Of a stretch of 64,000 nucleotides of DNA, positions 53,011 to 60,859 are shown in pieces. Positions within the stretch are counted from its first letter, which is position 1. Each line of letters opens with the position of its first letter. A model generated the notes under the pieces. That model was given only the letters and a program-made list of their open reading frames with translations. It had not been told where the DNA came from and made no database searches. Both the position numbers and the translations under genes were made by a program. Source of the DNA: Chitinophagales bacterium (lineage in GTDB: Bacteria > Bacteroidota > Bacteroidia > Chitinophagales > Saprospiraceae); assembly GCA_017303475.1 (NCBI GenBank), contig JAFLBO010000010.1, positions 124,001 to 188,000 on the forward strand, written 5' to 3'.

Positions 53011-54272
53011 TCTATCCCCTGGATGAGCTCCCCTACCCTCCACACATCCTCAAAAGAAGTGTACATTGGCACCGGGGCAAAGCGAATCACATTGGGTTCG
53101 CGCCAATCAGCCATGATTCCATTATCTGATAAATAATCAAACACGGCCTTTCCTCTTTGGTCGGTGAGTAGGGAAAGCTGGCAACCTCTCTGGGTCGGAT
53201 CGGCAGGGGTGATGATTTTGAACAGGTTTTTACCCTCATTGGCCTGAAGCAGGATTTGCTCCAAAAAGGCGGTCATTTTTACACTTTTTGCCCGCAAATT
53301 GTCCATTCCGGCAGCGTCGAACAAATCAAGGCTGGCCTTGTGTGCTGCAAATGCCAATATTTGGGCATTACTCAGTTGCCAGCCATCGGCTCCGTACATA
53401 GGTTTGAACCCTTTGCGCATTTGAAAGCGCTCCTTTTCATCATGTCCCCACCAGCCGGCAAATCTGGGCAAATCCGGGCTATTGGCATGTCGCTCATGCA
53501 CAAAGGCGCCTGATGGTCCGCCCGGACCGGAATTCAAATATTTATAGCTGCACCATACGGCAAAATCCGGGCCCCAATCATGCAAACGCAAGGGCAGGTT
53601 TCCGGCGGCATGCGCCAGGTCAAAGCCTACCATTGCGCCAACGGCATGCCCGGCCAGGGTTATTTTTTCCAATTCATAGAATTGACCAGTGTAGTAATTC
53701 ACACCACCAAACATCACCAGAGCCAGTGTATCTCCATGCTGTTCAATGCTGGCCAAAATATCTTCAGTGCGAAGGGTTTCTTCTCCGGGCCTGGGGGCAA
53801 TTTCCACTATGGTTGTTTCCGGATCGAAACCATGCCAGCGCACCTGACTTTCCATCGCATATTGATCGCTGGGGAAAGCGCCAGCCTCCATCATGATTTT
53901 GTACCGCTGAGCTGTTGGTTGGTAAAATGAAGCCATCATCAGGTGTAGATTCACCGTAAGCGTATTCATTACCACTACCTCATGTGGATGCGCGCCCACA
54001 AGTCGAGCCGACTGTTCTTTGAGGAATTTATGATAATACATCCAGGGAAGATTCCCTCTGAAATGCCCTTCAACGGCATGTTCGGCCCACTGATCAAGTT
54101 CCTGAAGCAGTGCTGAGCGAACGGATTTGGGCTGCAATCCAAGTGAGTTGCCACATAAATACAAAACATCTTCCCCCTGATGTTGCGGAAAAATAAATTG
54201 ATCACGAAATCCGCGAAGGGTATCCTGGGCATCCAGTGTTCTGGCTTTTTCTAAAGAAACTTCCAAGTGCAT
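53004..54272 (-). CDS. kynU: Kynureninase
   Basis: A 422-residue PLP enzyme of the kynureninase family. It hydrolyses kynurenine (or 3-hydroxykynurenine) to anthranilate (or 3-hydroxyanthranilate) and alanine in tryptophan breakdown. Visible features are DVLYLCGNSLGLQPKS, EGHFRGNLPW, the PLP aspartate in GFDLAHAAGN, the PLP lysine Lys244 in WCSYKYLNSGPGG, and RFAGWWGHDEKERFQMRKGF. The length is typical. No other kynurenine-pathway gene is in the window. Its stop codon lies within the hairpin shared with the tlpA-like gene. It diverges from the antiporter gene at 54394. Confidence 0.95.
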   Translation of the reverse strand: MHLEVSLEKARTLDAQDTLRGFRDQFIFPQHQGEDVLYLCGNSLGLQPKSVRSALLQELDQWAEHAVEGHFRGNLPWMYYHKFLKEQSARLVGAHPHEVVVMNTLTVNLHLMMASFYQPTAQRYKIMMEAGAFPSDQYAMESQVRWHGFDPETTIVEIAPRPGEETLRTEDILASIEQHGDTLALVMFGGVNYYTGQFYELEKITLAGHAVGAMVGFDLAHAAGNLPLRLHDWGPDFAVWCSYKYLNSGPGGPSGAFVHERHANSPDLPRFAGWWGHDEKERFQMRKGFKPMYGADGWQLSNAQILAFAAHKASLDLFDAAGMDNLRAKSVKMTAFLEQILLQANEGKNLFKIITPADPTQRGCQLSLLTDQRGKAVFDYLSDNGIMADWREPNVIRFAPVPMYTSFEDVWRVGELIQGIDH

Positions 54273-54393
54273 ATGGTGTTACTATGGTTAGACTGATTCG
54301 GGGTGCAAAGTTGGTAAATCTGTCACCTGCATGATTCATTCCACAGATTTTATTCAGAAATTTGCTCAACAGCCCACCCATTTTCCCAACACT

Positions 54394-55587
54394 ATGAACC
54401 ATCACTACCATTTTTTCCTCCTGGGAGGCGCCCTGTTTATTCTGCTCACCCTTTGGGTGAGTCGCTTTGCAGCCAGGTTTGGCGTACCTTCTTTGCTGGC
54501 AACACTGGCGTTGGGGATGGCCTTCGGCAATGGCGGCCCCTTTGATTTTGACTACAACTACCCTTCCATTACCCTGCATATCAGTGAAATTGCCCTGTCT
54601 ATCATCATTTTTACTGGTGGCCTGGAAACACGATGGAAAAGTGTTCAACCCGTACTTTGGCAAGGCATTTCACTGGCCAGCCTGGGTGTATTGCTCACCA
54701 TGATGTCCATTGGCTTTTTAGCCCATTGGTGGTTGCACTGGGATTGGATTCCGGCATTATTGATGGGTGCGTTAGTTTCTGCAACAGATGCTGCGGCTGT
54801 TTTTTCCATTTTGGAGAATATCCGGATAAAACTGGTGCCGGGGGTACGTGAAGTACTGGAACTGGAATCTGGCGCCAACGATCCTATGGCATTTTTTCTG
54901 ACCATTAGCCTTACCACCCTTCTGATTCCAGGTGGCGATCAAGACGGATGGGCAGGTATTTTAGGGCATTTTCTGCAATCTATGGTGGTGGGTTTGGGTA
55001 CAGGACTATTGGCAGGCAAGTTTATTCACCTGTTTTTAAAACGAATCCCATTGAAAAAAGGTCAATTCCCCATCGTGCTACTGGCCTGGGTGGTAATCTT
55101 ATACGCAGTGAACAGCTTGTTAGGAGGAAGTGCCTTTCTGGCTGTGTACGTTACCGGAATCATTTTGGGAAATTCTCCCTGGGGGCAACGGGAACTCAAC
55201 CTTCATTTCTTTGAAAGTATGGCCTGGCTGATGGAAACCGGGTTATTCCTGGTGCTGGGTTTGCAAGTGTACTTGAGGCAATTGCCCGAAGTACTTTGGG
55301 AAGGTTTATTGATTTCAGCTGGCTTAATGCTACTGGCGCGTCCAGTAAGCGTATGGGTATCGCTGGCATTGTTTCGGGGAATAAGCGCTCAAAAAAAGAA
55401 TTTTTATGCCTGGGTAGGTCTCCGCGGCGCTACCCCGATTGTATTTGCCCTCATACCCGTTGTAGCAGGAGTGCCATACGCCGACAAAATGTTCAACATT
55501 GCCTTTATTGTAGTCATTACATCCATTCTGTTTCAAGGGGCAACCGTGAGATGGATGGCCGAACTTACCGGAGTACGTAAGCAATAA
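54394..55587 (+). CDS. Cation/proton antiporter, NhaP2/CvrA-like
   Basis: A 397-residue inner-membrane antiporter of the CPA1 family with about 12 TM helices. The ATG at 54394 (MNHHYHFFLLGGALFILLTLW) sets the first helix directly at the start; an ATG at 54331 would add 21 polar residues. LATLALGMAFGNGG, SATDAAAVFSIL and LELESGANDPMAFFLT are the core motifs of NhaP2/CvrA-type potassium/proton antiporters. The cytoplasmic C-terminal regulatory domains of the longer E. coli protein are lacking, so it stops right after the last helix. Likely role: K+ or Na+/H+ exchange in pH and ion balance. It is convergent with nhaD, with only two bases between the stops. Confidence 0.88.
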   Translation: MNHHYHFFLLGGALFILLTLWVSRFAARFGVPSLLATLALGMAFGNGGPFDFDYNYPSITLHISEIALSIIIFTGGLETRWKSVQPVLWQGISLASLGVLLTMMSIGFLAHWWLHWDWIPALLMGALVSATDAAAVFSILENIRIKLVPGVREVLELESGANDPMAFFLTISLTTLLIPGGDQDGWAGILGHFLQSMVVGLGTGLLAGKFIHLFLKRIPLKKGQFPIVLLAWVVILYAVNSLLGGSAFLAVYVTGIILGNSPWGQRELNLHFFESMAWLMETGLFLVLGLQVYLRQLPEVLWEGLLISAGLMLLARPVSVWVSLALFRGISAQKKNFYAWVGLRGATPIVFALIPVVAGVPYADKMFNIAFIVVITSILFQGATVRWMAELTGVRKQ

Positions 55588-55589
55588 GT

Positions 55590-56870
55590 CTACCCGAAAA
55601 TCTGATGTTGAAGCACATAAACCACTACTCCTGCCAGATAGCCAATACTTGCCAGTAGGGTGAATTTACGCAAATACCAGGTAAAACTGATGTTTTCCAT
55701 ACCCATAGCCGCCACTCCTGCCGCAGATCCTATGATCAATGCGCTTCCTCCGGTACCTGCGCAATAAGCAATAAGTTCCCAGAAAAAACTGTCTGCGGGA
55801 TAAACCTCCATGGAATACATACCTTGGGCAGCAGCAACCAAAGGCACGTTGTCTACAACAGCGGAAAGAAAACCAATCAGTACTCCCACTATTGTTACAT
55901 TTCCAATAGTCTGGTCAAGCCAGCTGGCCATTGCACGAAGAACGCCAACACTTTCCAGCGCAGAAATAGCCACTAGAATGCCCAGGAAAAATAAAATACT
56001 CGGGGTATCAATTTTTCGCAGCGCATGATTGACAGATTTATGGCCCTTTTCAATTTCATCTTTGCCGCTGTGGATCATCTCCGTAAGAATCCACATTACA
56101 CCCAATCCGAACAATATGCCCATGTAAGGCGGCAAATGCGTGATGGTTTTAAATATCGGTACAAACAACAATGCGCCTACACCAATGCCGAACACCAGGT
56201 TGCGTTCATATGGCGTGCTATTTCCCACCTCATCTCCTTCTACCCTGGCAGGCGCCTGCACTTTACCCTTCATACTTCTGGATAGCAGCCACAGAGGCGC
56301 AAGAAGGCATACCAAACTAGGCAAAATCAGCATTTTTACGATGTTCAAGGCTGTGATCTGACCTCCAATCCACAACATAGTGGTAGTTACATCGCCCAAC
56401 GGCGACCAGGCGCCTCCGGCATTAGCGGCGATAATGACCAGACCGGCAAATTTCATCCGGTCTTCGCGGTCAGCTACCAATTTACGCAACAGGCTGATCA
56501 TGACAATGGTGGTAGTCAGGTTATCCAGTACTGCCGAAAGGAAAAAAGTGATAAACCCGACAGACCAGAGCAATTTGCGTTTATCGGTGGTTTTGATACG
56601 CTGCGTGATGTTTTCAAAACCATCGTGTGCGTCAATCAATTCCACAATAACCATGGCCCCGAGCAGGAAAAACACAATGCCGGTGATTTCGGAAATATGC
56701 TCAGACAGGTGGTGGTTCACCGTTTCCGCATCGTGTCCGCCCAATATGTAGACCGTCCAGCACAATACACCAGCCACAAGGGCACTGGCAGCTTTGTTGA
56801 TTTTAATGTTGTGTTCCAGCGTTATAGCCACATATCCGGCCACAAAGCAGAAAATCATGATCCATTCCAT
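55590..56870 (-). CDS. nhaD: Sodium/proton antiporter, NhaD type
   Basis: A 426-residue antiporter with about 12 TM helices and NhaD character: GIVFFLLGAMVIVELIDAHDGF at the N-terminal third, SAVLDNLTTTIVMISLLRKL (the conserved Asp-Asn region), and LSAVVDNVPLVAAAQGMYSM. It exports Na+ (or Li+) in exchange for protons, useful in saline or alkaline water. It is read convergently with a second antiporter gene of another family, so the pair covers two ion-exchange families in one spot. The downstream direction has only two bases before the neighbouring stop. Confidence 0.9.
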   Translation of the reverse strand: MEWIMIFCFVAGYVAITLEHNIKINKAASALVAGVLCWTVYILGGHDAETVNHHLSEHISEITGIVFFLLGAMVIVELIDAHDGFENITQRIKTTDKRKLLWSVGFITFFLSAVLDNLTTTIVMISLLRKLVADREDRMKFAGLVIIAANAGGAWSPLGDVTTTMLWIGGQITALNIVKMLILPSLVCLLAPLWLLSRSMKGKVQAPARVEGDEVGNSTPYERNLVFGIGVGALLFVPIFKTITHLPPYMGILFGLGVMWILTEMIHSGKDEIEKGHKSVNHALRKIDTPSILFFLGILVAISALESVGVLRAMASWLDQTIGNVTIVGVLIGFLSAVVDNVPLVAAAQGMYSMEVYPADSFFWELIAYCAGTGGSALIIGSAAGVAAMGMENISFTWYLRKFTLLASIGYLAGVVVYVLQHQIFG

Positions 56871-56898
56871 AATAATTTAATTTTATTGGTGTCTTGTT

Positions 56899-56946
56899 CC
56901 CCTTCAAACCCCTCAACCCCTTCAAACCCCTCAAACCCCTCAAACC
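56899..56946. repeat. Short tandem array, CCCCTCAAA
   Basis: About five imperfect 9-10 base units (CCCCTTCAAA, CCCCTCAA, CCCCTCAAA) lie between the nhaD start and the end of the next gene. They run into the last codons of the gene at 56940. Confidence 0.85.
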
Positions 56947-57587
56947 TTCTTCCTCTGCCACAACTCCACCAGCATCTTAACCGCCATAAACCCGAACATA
57001 AAGGCATGTTCCGTTTGCAGGTTGAATTTGGGTAAGAGATAAGATAAAAAAGCGCCTATTAGCAATCCGGCATGAATGACAGCACTCCGGGCATCAAAAG
57101 TGCTGCGAAGTTGTTCGAGGGGAGCCGATTCATAATGCGGATTGTGGTAATAATCCCTCCAGAATAACCAGGATTGCAAGGCCACAAAGAAAAGTAAATT
57201 CAGGTTAAAGACCTGGTTTCGGAAGAAAATAGTCAGCACATTTTGGATAGCCGTACCATCTGGTGCAAACATAAAGCCTGCCAGCACCACGATAAATACG
57301 AAATAAACCGCCAGCAAAAAAAAGCGGGTTTTGGCCGATTTCTCCCCTTCATTCACTTCCAATTCTGTTGATTCCCGCAAAAGAGACGCCCGCAAACGTT
57401 TTAAGGCCCAAAAACCAAATATGCTTAATATCAACTCTTCCCACCACCATAAATATAGTATGGGAAAAAAATGCCAGCCCAATACCACAATGCCATAAAT
57501 CTGCATGGCATTCGATACAAGTGCATAAACCAGCGGAGGAACAGCGTAGTTCCTGTTTTCTGGCAAAAGACCTCCTTTTTCAGACAT
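56940..57587 (-). CDS. DUF6498-like membrane protein
   Basis: About 215 residues, with about six TM helices and the motif LYLWWWEELILSIFGFWALKRL, which recalls the DUF6498 family; function unknown. I prefer the ATG at 57587 (MSEKGGLLPE), because a TACTTTTG promoter element lies at 57606-57613 on the same strand. ATG codons at 57626 and 57635 or a GTG at 57638 would extend it by 13 to 17 residues over that element. It is upstream of nhaD on the same strand, across the CCCCTCAAA array. The tail is a basic WQRKKV. Confidence 0.72.
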   Translation of the reverse strand: MSEKGGLLPENRNYAVPPLVYALVSNAMQIYGIVVLGWHFFPILYLWWWEELILSIFGFWALKRLRASLLRESTELEVNEGEKSAKTRFFLLAVYFVFIVVLAGFMFAPDGTAIQNVLTIFFRNQVFNLNLLFFVALQSWLFWRDYYHNPHYESAPLEQLRSTFDARSAVIHAGLLIGAFLSYLLPKFNLQTEHAFMFGFMAVKMLVELWQRKKV

Positions 57588-57605
57588 TCTCTGGAAATGT
57601 TTTTG

Positions 57606-57613
57606 CAAAAGTA
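57606..57613 (-). promoter_or_regulatory. Predicted -7 element of the DUF6498-like gene
   Basis: The minus strand reads TACTTTTG, a TAnnTTTG match, 18 bases before the preferred start at 57587. No -33 TTTG was seen; the tetranucleotide array occupies that place. Confidence 0.4.
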
Positions 57614-57635
57614 AAAATCGCTTCATTTTTGCCAT

Positions 57636-57676
57636 CACTCATTCACTCACTCACTCATTCACTCACTCACTCACAC
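57636..57676. repeat. ACTC/ATTC tetranucleotide array in a divergent promoter
   Basis: About ten 4-base units (ACTC with two ATTC variants at a spacing of 16) fill the space up to the ATG at 57677, between divergent genes. Slippage here would alter promoter spacing for either gene. Confidence 0.9.
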
Positions 57677-58720
57677 ATGAAAGGTCCAGCCATATTCCTT
57701 GCACAGTTCATGGGCGATTCCGCTCCTTACAATTCTTTGGAAAGCATTTGCCGGTGGGCTGCAGGCCACGGTTATGTTGGGGTGCAGATCCCAACCTGGG
57801 ACAGCAGGCTGATAGACCTGGAAAAAGCAGCTGAAAGTAAAGCCTATTGCGATGATCTGCGCGGGCGCGTGGAAGCGTGTGGTGTGAAAATTACAGAATT
57901 GTCTACGCATTTGCAGGGACAACTGGTTGCAGTGCACCCGGCTTACGACCTGATGTTTGATGCTTTTGCGCCAGAGCATTTGCGTGGCAATCCAAAAGGC
58001 CGCACGGAATGGGCCATTCAAACCCTGAAAAACGCAGCCAAAGCTAGTCGCAATCTTGGCTTGGATGCTCATGCTACCTTTTCAGGCGCATTGATCTGGC
58101 ATACGGTTTACCCCTGGCCACAACGCCCGCAAGGACTGGTAGAGGCAGGTTTTAAGGAATTGGCAGCGCGCTGGAAACCTATCCTGGATGAATTTGAAGA
58201 TTGTGGTGTGGATGTATGTTACGAAATCCACCCGGGTGAAGACCTGCATGATGGCGTTACGTTTGAACGCTTCCTGGAAGCCACCGGAAATCACGCCAGA
58301 TGCCATATTTTGTACGATCCCTCCCACTTTGTGCTCCAGCAGTTGGATTATCTGCAATACATTGATTTTTACCATGAACGCATCAAAATGTTTCACGTAA
58401 AAGACGCTGAATTCAATCCTACCGGAAAAAGCGGTGTGTATGGCGGATTCCAGGATTGGGTAAACCGTCCGGGACGATTCCGTTCCCTGGGCGATGGTCA
58501 GGTGGATTTTAAATCCATTTTTTCCAAACTCACCCAATACGGTTATAAAGGCTGGGCAGTATTGGAATGGGAGTGCTGTATCAAAGATTCTGAACAAGGC
58601 GCCAAAGAAGGTGCACCATTCATTGCTAACCACATGATCAAGGTCACAGAACGTGCTTTCGATGATTTTGCAGGTGGTACGGTGGACCAGGAATTGCTCC
58701 GCAAGATCATTGGTGTGTAA
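57677..58720 (+). CDS. Sugar phosphate isomerase/epimerase-like TIM barrel
   Basis: A 347-residue xylose-isomerase-like TIM barrel. I place the start at the ATG at 57677 (MKGPAIFLAQFMGD), just after the ACTC array. Longer in-frame starts upstream would run through the repeat and the opposing gene. Metal ligands can be seen as Glu183 in CYEIHPGE, Asp214 in YDPSHF, a His in MFHVKDAEF and a late Glu in LEWECC, the pattern of the family. Members act on sugars, inositol or hydroxypyruvate. The substrate is not readable. No signal peptide, so cytoplasmic. It is divergent from the DUF6498-like gene. Confidence 0.86.
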   Translation: MKGPAIFLAQFMGDSAPYNSLESICRWAAGHGYVGVQIPTWDSRLIDLEKAAESKAYCDDLRGRVEACGVKITELSTHLQGQLVAVHPAYDLMFDAFAPEHLRGNPKGRTEWAIQTLKNAAKASRNLGLDAHATFSGALIWHTVYPWPQRPQGLVEAGFKELAARWKPILDEFEDCGVDVCYEIHPGEDLHDGVTFERFLEATGNHARCHILYDPSHFVLQQLDYLQYIDFYHERIKMFHVKDAEFNPTGKSGVYGGFQDWVNRPGRFRSLGDGQVDFKSIFSKLTQYGYKGWAVLEWECCIKDSEQGAKEGAPFIANHMIKVTERAFDDFAGGTVDQELLRKIIGV

Positions 58721-58843
58721 ATTTCGACAGACGGGCAACCTAGCTATCGGAGAAAAGTTGGAAATTTACAGCGCAAGATTCAAAACGCTCGCAAACCTCT
58801 TTTGACCTTTTTTTCATTTCGCAAGCGTAATTTTCAGTTTTCA

Positions 58844-59887
58844 ATGGGACAAGAACAGTACAAGTACGACTCAACTCTCCTCCAACAACTCCCTGCTATC
58901 GTTAAAGCCTACCAACTGCCTGATTCCAGAAAGGCTACCATACAGATGCTGAATTCATTTCTGCCATTCGTGGCAATTTGGATTGCCATGTATTTGTTGG
59001 TAGATGTTTCCATCTGGCTGGTATTGCCATTGGCAGTTGTGAATGCATTTTTTTTGGTGCGTATTTTCATTATTCAACATGATTGTGGGCACCAATCCTT
59101 CACCGAATCCAGAAAAGCCAACGATATTATTGGTGAGATATGCAGTATGGTAAGCTTTATGCCTTATCGTTACTGGGCTAAAAGTCACAATTTCCACCAC
59201 GGCCATAATGGTATGCTATGGGAACATCGTGATATTGGCGACATTAACCTTCTAACGGTAAACGAATTTAAAAGTCTTTCCTGGGGCAAAAAGTTACACT
59301 ATGTACTTTTTCGCAGCTTTCCGGTATTGTTCATCATCGGGCCTGCCTGGTATCTCCTGGTTCAGAACCGCTTACCACTCATTCGTTTGAAAGGCTGGGA
59401 GCATGCCCATAAAGCGCTTCTCAAGCACAACCTTTTGTTGATTGGCGTACACGTAGGCCTGATTATGCTGCTGGGTTATGAGGCTTTCCTGTATGTACAC
59501 CTGCCTATTTTGCTCTTCTTTGCCATCATTGCCATCTGGTTTTTCTACGTACAACACCAGCACGAAACGGCTTACAAAGAATGGAAAGACAAGTGGGATT
59601 ACATCCGGTCTGCTGTTCAGGGCAGCACCTACTACAAACTGCCTAAACTCTTCCACTGGCTGACCGGCAACATTGGCTACCACCATATTCACCACCTGAA
59701 TCCGCTGGTACCTAACTACGAACTGGCCCGTTGCCACCACGAAAATCCGATTATGGACCTGGTGGCCAATAAAATCACCTTCATCGAAAGCCTCAAATGC
59801 ATGTTCAACAAACTCTGGGATGAAGAACAGCAACGCATGATTACTTACCGGGAATATTTCCGGAAATATGGAAAGAAAAAGGCGTAA
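58844..59887 (+). CDS. Membrane fatty acid desaturase
   Basis: A 347-residue membrane desaturase from the ATG at 58844 (MGQEQYKYDS); a TTG at 58802 would add 14 unlikely residues. The three His boxes of the di-iron family are clear: HDCGHQSF (His79 to His83), HNFHHGH (115-121), and HHIHH near residue 286. Two pairs of TM helices bracket them. It resembles the acyl-lipid desaturases (DesA/omega-6 type) that introduce a double bond in membrane lipids. Likely induced by cold, though no such signal is seen. A decamer-like array and two overlapping hairpins follow the stop codon. Confidence 0.9.
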   Translation: MGQEQYKYDSTLLQQLPAIVKAYQLPDSRKATIQMLNSFLPFVAIWIAMYLLVDVSIWLVLPLAVVNAFFLVRIFIIQHDCGHQSFTESRKANDIIGEICSMVSFMPYRYWAKSHNFHHGHNGMLWEHRDIGDINLLTVNEFKSLSWGKKLHYVLFRSFPVLFIIGPAWYLLVQNRLPLIRLKGWEHAHKALLKHNLLLIGVHVGLIMLLGYEAFLYVHLPILLFFAIIAIWFFYVQHQHETAYKEWKDKWDYIRSAVQGSTYYKLPKLFHWLTGNIGYHHIHHLNPLVPNYELARCHHENPIMDLVANKITFIESLKCMFNKLWDEEQQRMITYREYFRKYGKKKA

Positions 59888-59894
59888 GAGGCAT

Positions 59895-59978
59895 TTTGAG
59901 TCATTTAGATGGTCATTTTTGGTCATTTAGAGGGTCATTTATAGTCATTTAGATGGTCATTTTTGGTCATTTGGGGCC
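59895..59978. repeat. Degenerate GGTCATTT array after the desaturase gene
   Basis: Seven GTCATTT-type units of 10 to 13 bases. A 30-base segment is repeated exactly at 59899-59928 and 59943-59972. The units match the decamer at 23578 in core GGTCATTT. The array starts about ten bases after the stop codon and ends before hairpin A. Confidence 0.88.
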
Positions 59979-60008
59979 TTTGATGCAATGATTTCTGTAG
60001 GATTTTAA

Positions 60009-60049
60009 AAAAGCCCGGCATTTTGGATTTTCCAGGATGCCGGGCTTTT
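60009..60049 (+). terminator. Terminator hairpin A of the desaturase gene
   Basis: AAAAGCCCGGCAT (60009-60021) pairs exactly with ATGCCGGGCTTTT (60037-60049), and the right arm ends in a T-run, as in a rho-independent terminator. Confidence 0.8.
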
Positions 60050-60102
60050 GCGTGTAGTGACGGGGTGACTGGCAGTCACCCCGTTACTACACGCAAAAGC
60101 CC
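60042..60102. terminator. 30-base-pair hairpin B overlapping hairpin A
   Basis: The arm 60042-60071 pairs with 60073-60102 (right arm begins CAGTCACCCCGTTACTACAC) with one G-T pair and a loop of one to a few bases. Its left arm begins with the eight bases GGGCTTTT that also form the end of hairpin A, so the two cannot form together. Confidence 0.88.
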
Positions 60103-60137
60103 AGCGCCACTTCCCAAATAATTTTTTTGCTTAAAAA

Positions 60138-60169
60138 TTTGGTGCGAATCCGTAAGCACTGCACCTTTG
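60138..60169 (+). promoter_or_regulatory. Predicted promoter of the tetR-tolC-hlyD-ABC operon
   Basis: TTTG (60138-60141) is followed 20 bases later by CACCTTTG (60162-60169), close to the Bacteroidota consensus. The start of transcription should fall at about 60176, the first base of the operator. Confidence 0.6.
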
Positions 60170-60175
60170 CGCATA

Positions 60176-60195
60176 TTTAACCAAATGGTTAAACC
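60176..60195. promoter_or_regulatory. Probable TetR operator, copy 2
   Basis: TTTAACCAAATGGTTAAACC, an 18-base near-palindrome plus CC, two bases before the tetR ATG at 60198. It is identical over 20 bases to 45469-45488. Its place over the likely transcription start fits autorepression. Confidence 0.75.
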
Positions 60196-60197
60196 TA

Positions 60198-60827
60198 ATG
60201 GATAAAAAAGAAAACACGACACCAGACCAGGACTCCACCGAACAAAAGATATTCGATGCAGCGCACGAAATCTTTACCCAAAAAGGTATGGATGGAGCCA
60301 AAATGCAGGAAATAGCCGATAAAGCCGGCATCAACAAAGCCTTGCTTCACTACTACTACCGGTCTAAGGAAAAGCTATACGAGGCGGTGGTTAAAGCGGT
60401 GATGGCCAAAGCCTTACCCACCGTCAGGCAGGTGATTGAAAGCGAGCTTCCGCTTGAAGAGAAAATTACCCGATTCATTGATTTTTATATCGGTTTGATC
60501 TCTAAAAACACGGTCATCCCCCTGTTCATCATTTCTGAAATCAATAAGCATCCGGACCATTTCTTTGAAAACGTGATGCCTAAACAATTGCCACAACCAG
60601 AGATTTTTTTCCGGCAGGTGCAGGAAGAAGTTGCCGCCGGAAGAATACGCCCGGTAGATCCACGCCATCTGATTATTCACATCATTTCTCTGTGTATTTT
60701 CCCATTTCTGGGTAAACCTCTCATGCGCATGCTACTCGGACTTTCACCTGAAGAAATGAAAAAACTGCTGGACCAGCGCAAACAGGAGGTCACCTCTTTT
60801 GTGTTGGCCGGACTTAAACCTCTGTAA
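60198..60827 (+). CDS. TetR/AcrR family regulator
   Basis: A 209-residue TetR repressor. The N-terminal helix-turn-helix lies at about residues 17-63 (KIFDAAHEIFTQKGMDGAKMQEIADKAGINKALLHYYYRSKEKLYEAV). The rest is the helical ligand-binding and dimer domain. It is the first gene of the exporter operon, with tolC 32 bases downstream, and its own promoter carries the near-palindrome. It most likely represses the operon until a small hydrophobic or cationic compound binds. The same site before the orphan ABC-2 permease at 44281 suggests that gene is also its target. Confidence 0.92.
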   Translation: MDKKENTTPDQDSTEQKIFDAAHEIFTQKGMDGAKMQEIADKAGINKALLHYYYRSKEKLYEAVVKAVMAKALPTVRQVIESELPLEEKITRFIDFYIGLISKNTVIPLFIISEINKHPDHFFENVMPKQLPQPEIFFRQVQEEVAAGRIRPVDPRHLIIHIISLCIFPFLGKPLMRMLLGLSPEEMKKLLDQRKQEVTSFVLAGLKPL

Positions 60828-60859
60828 AAGCACCTGAATAACCTACACCATAGTTTGCT

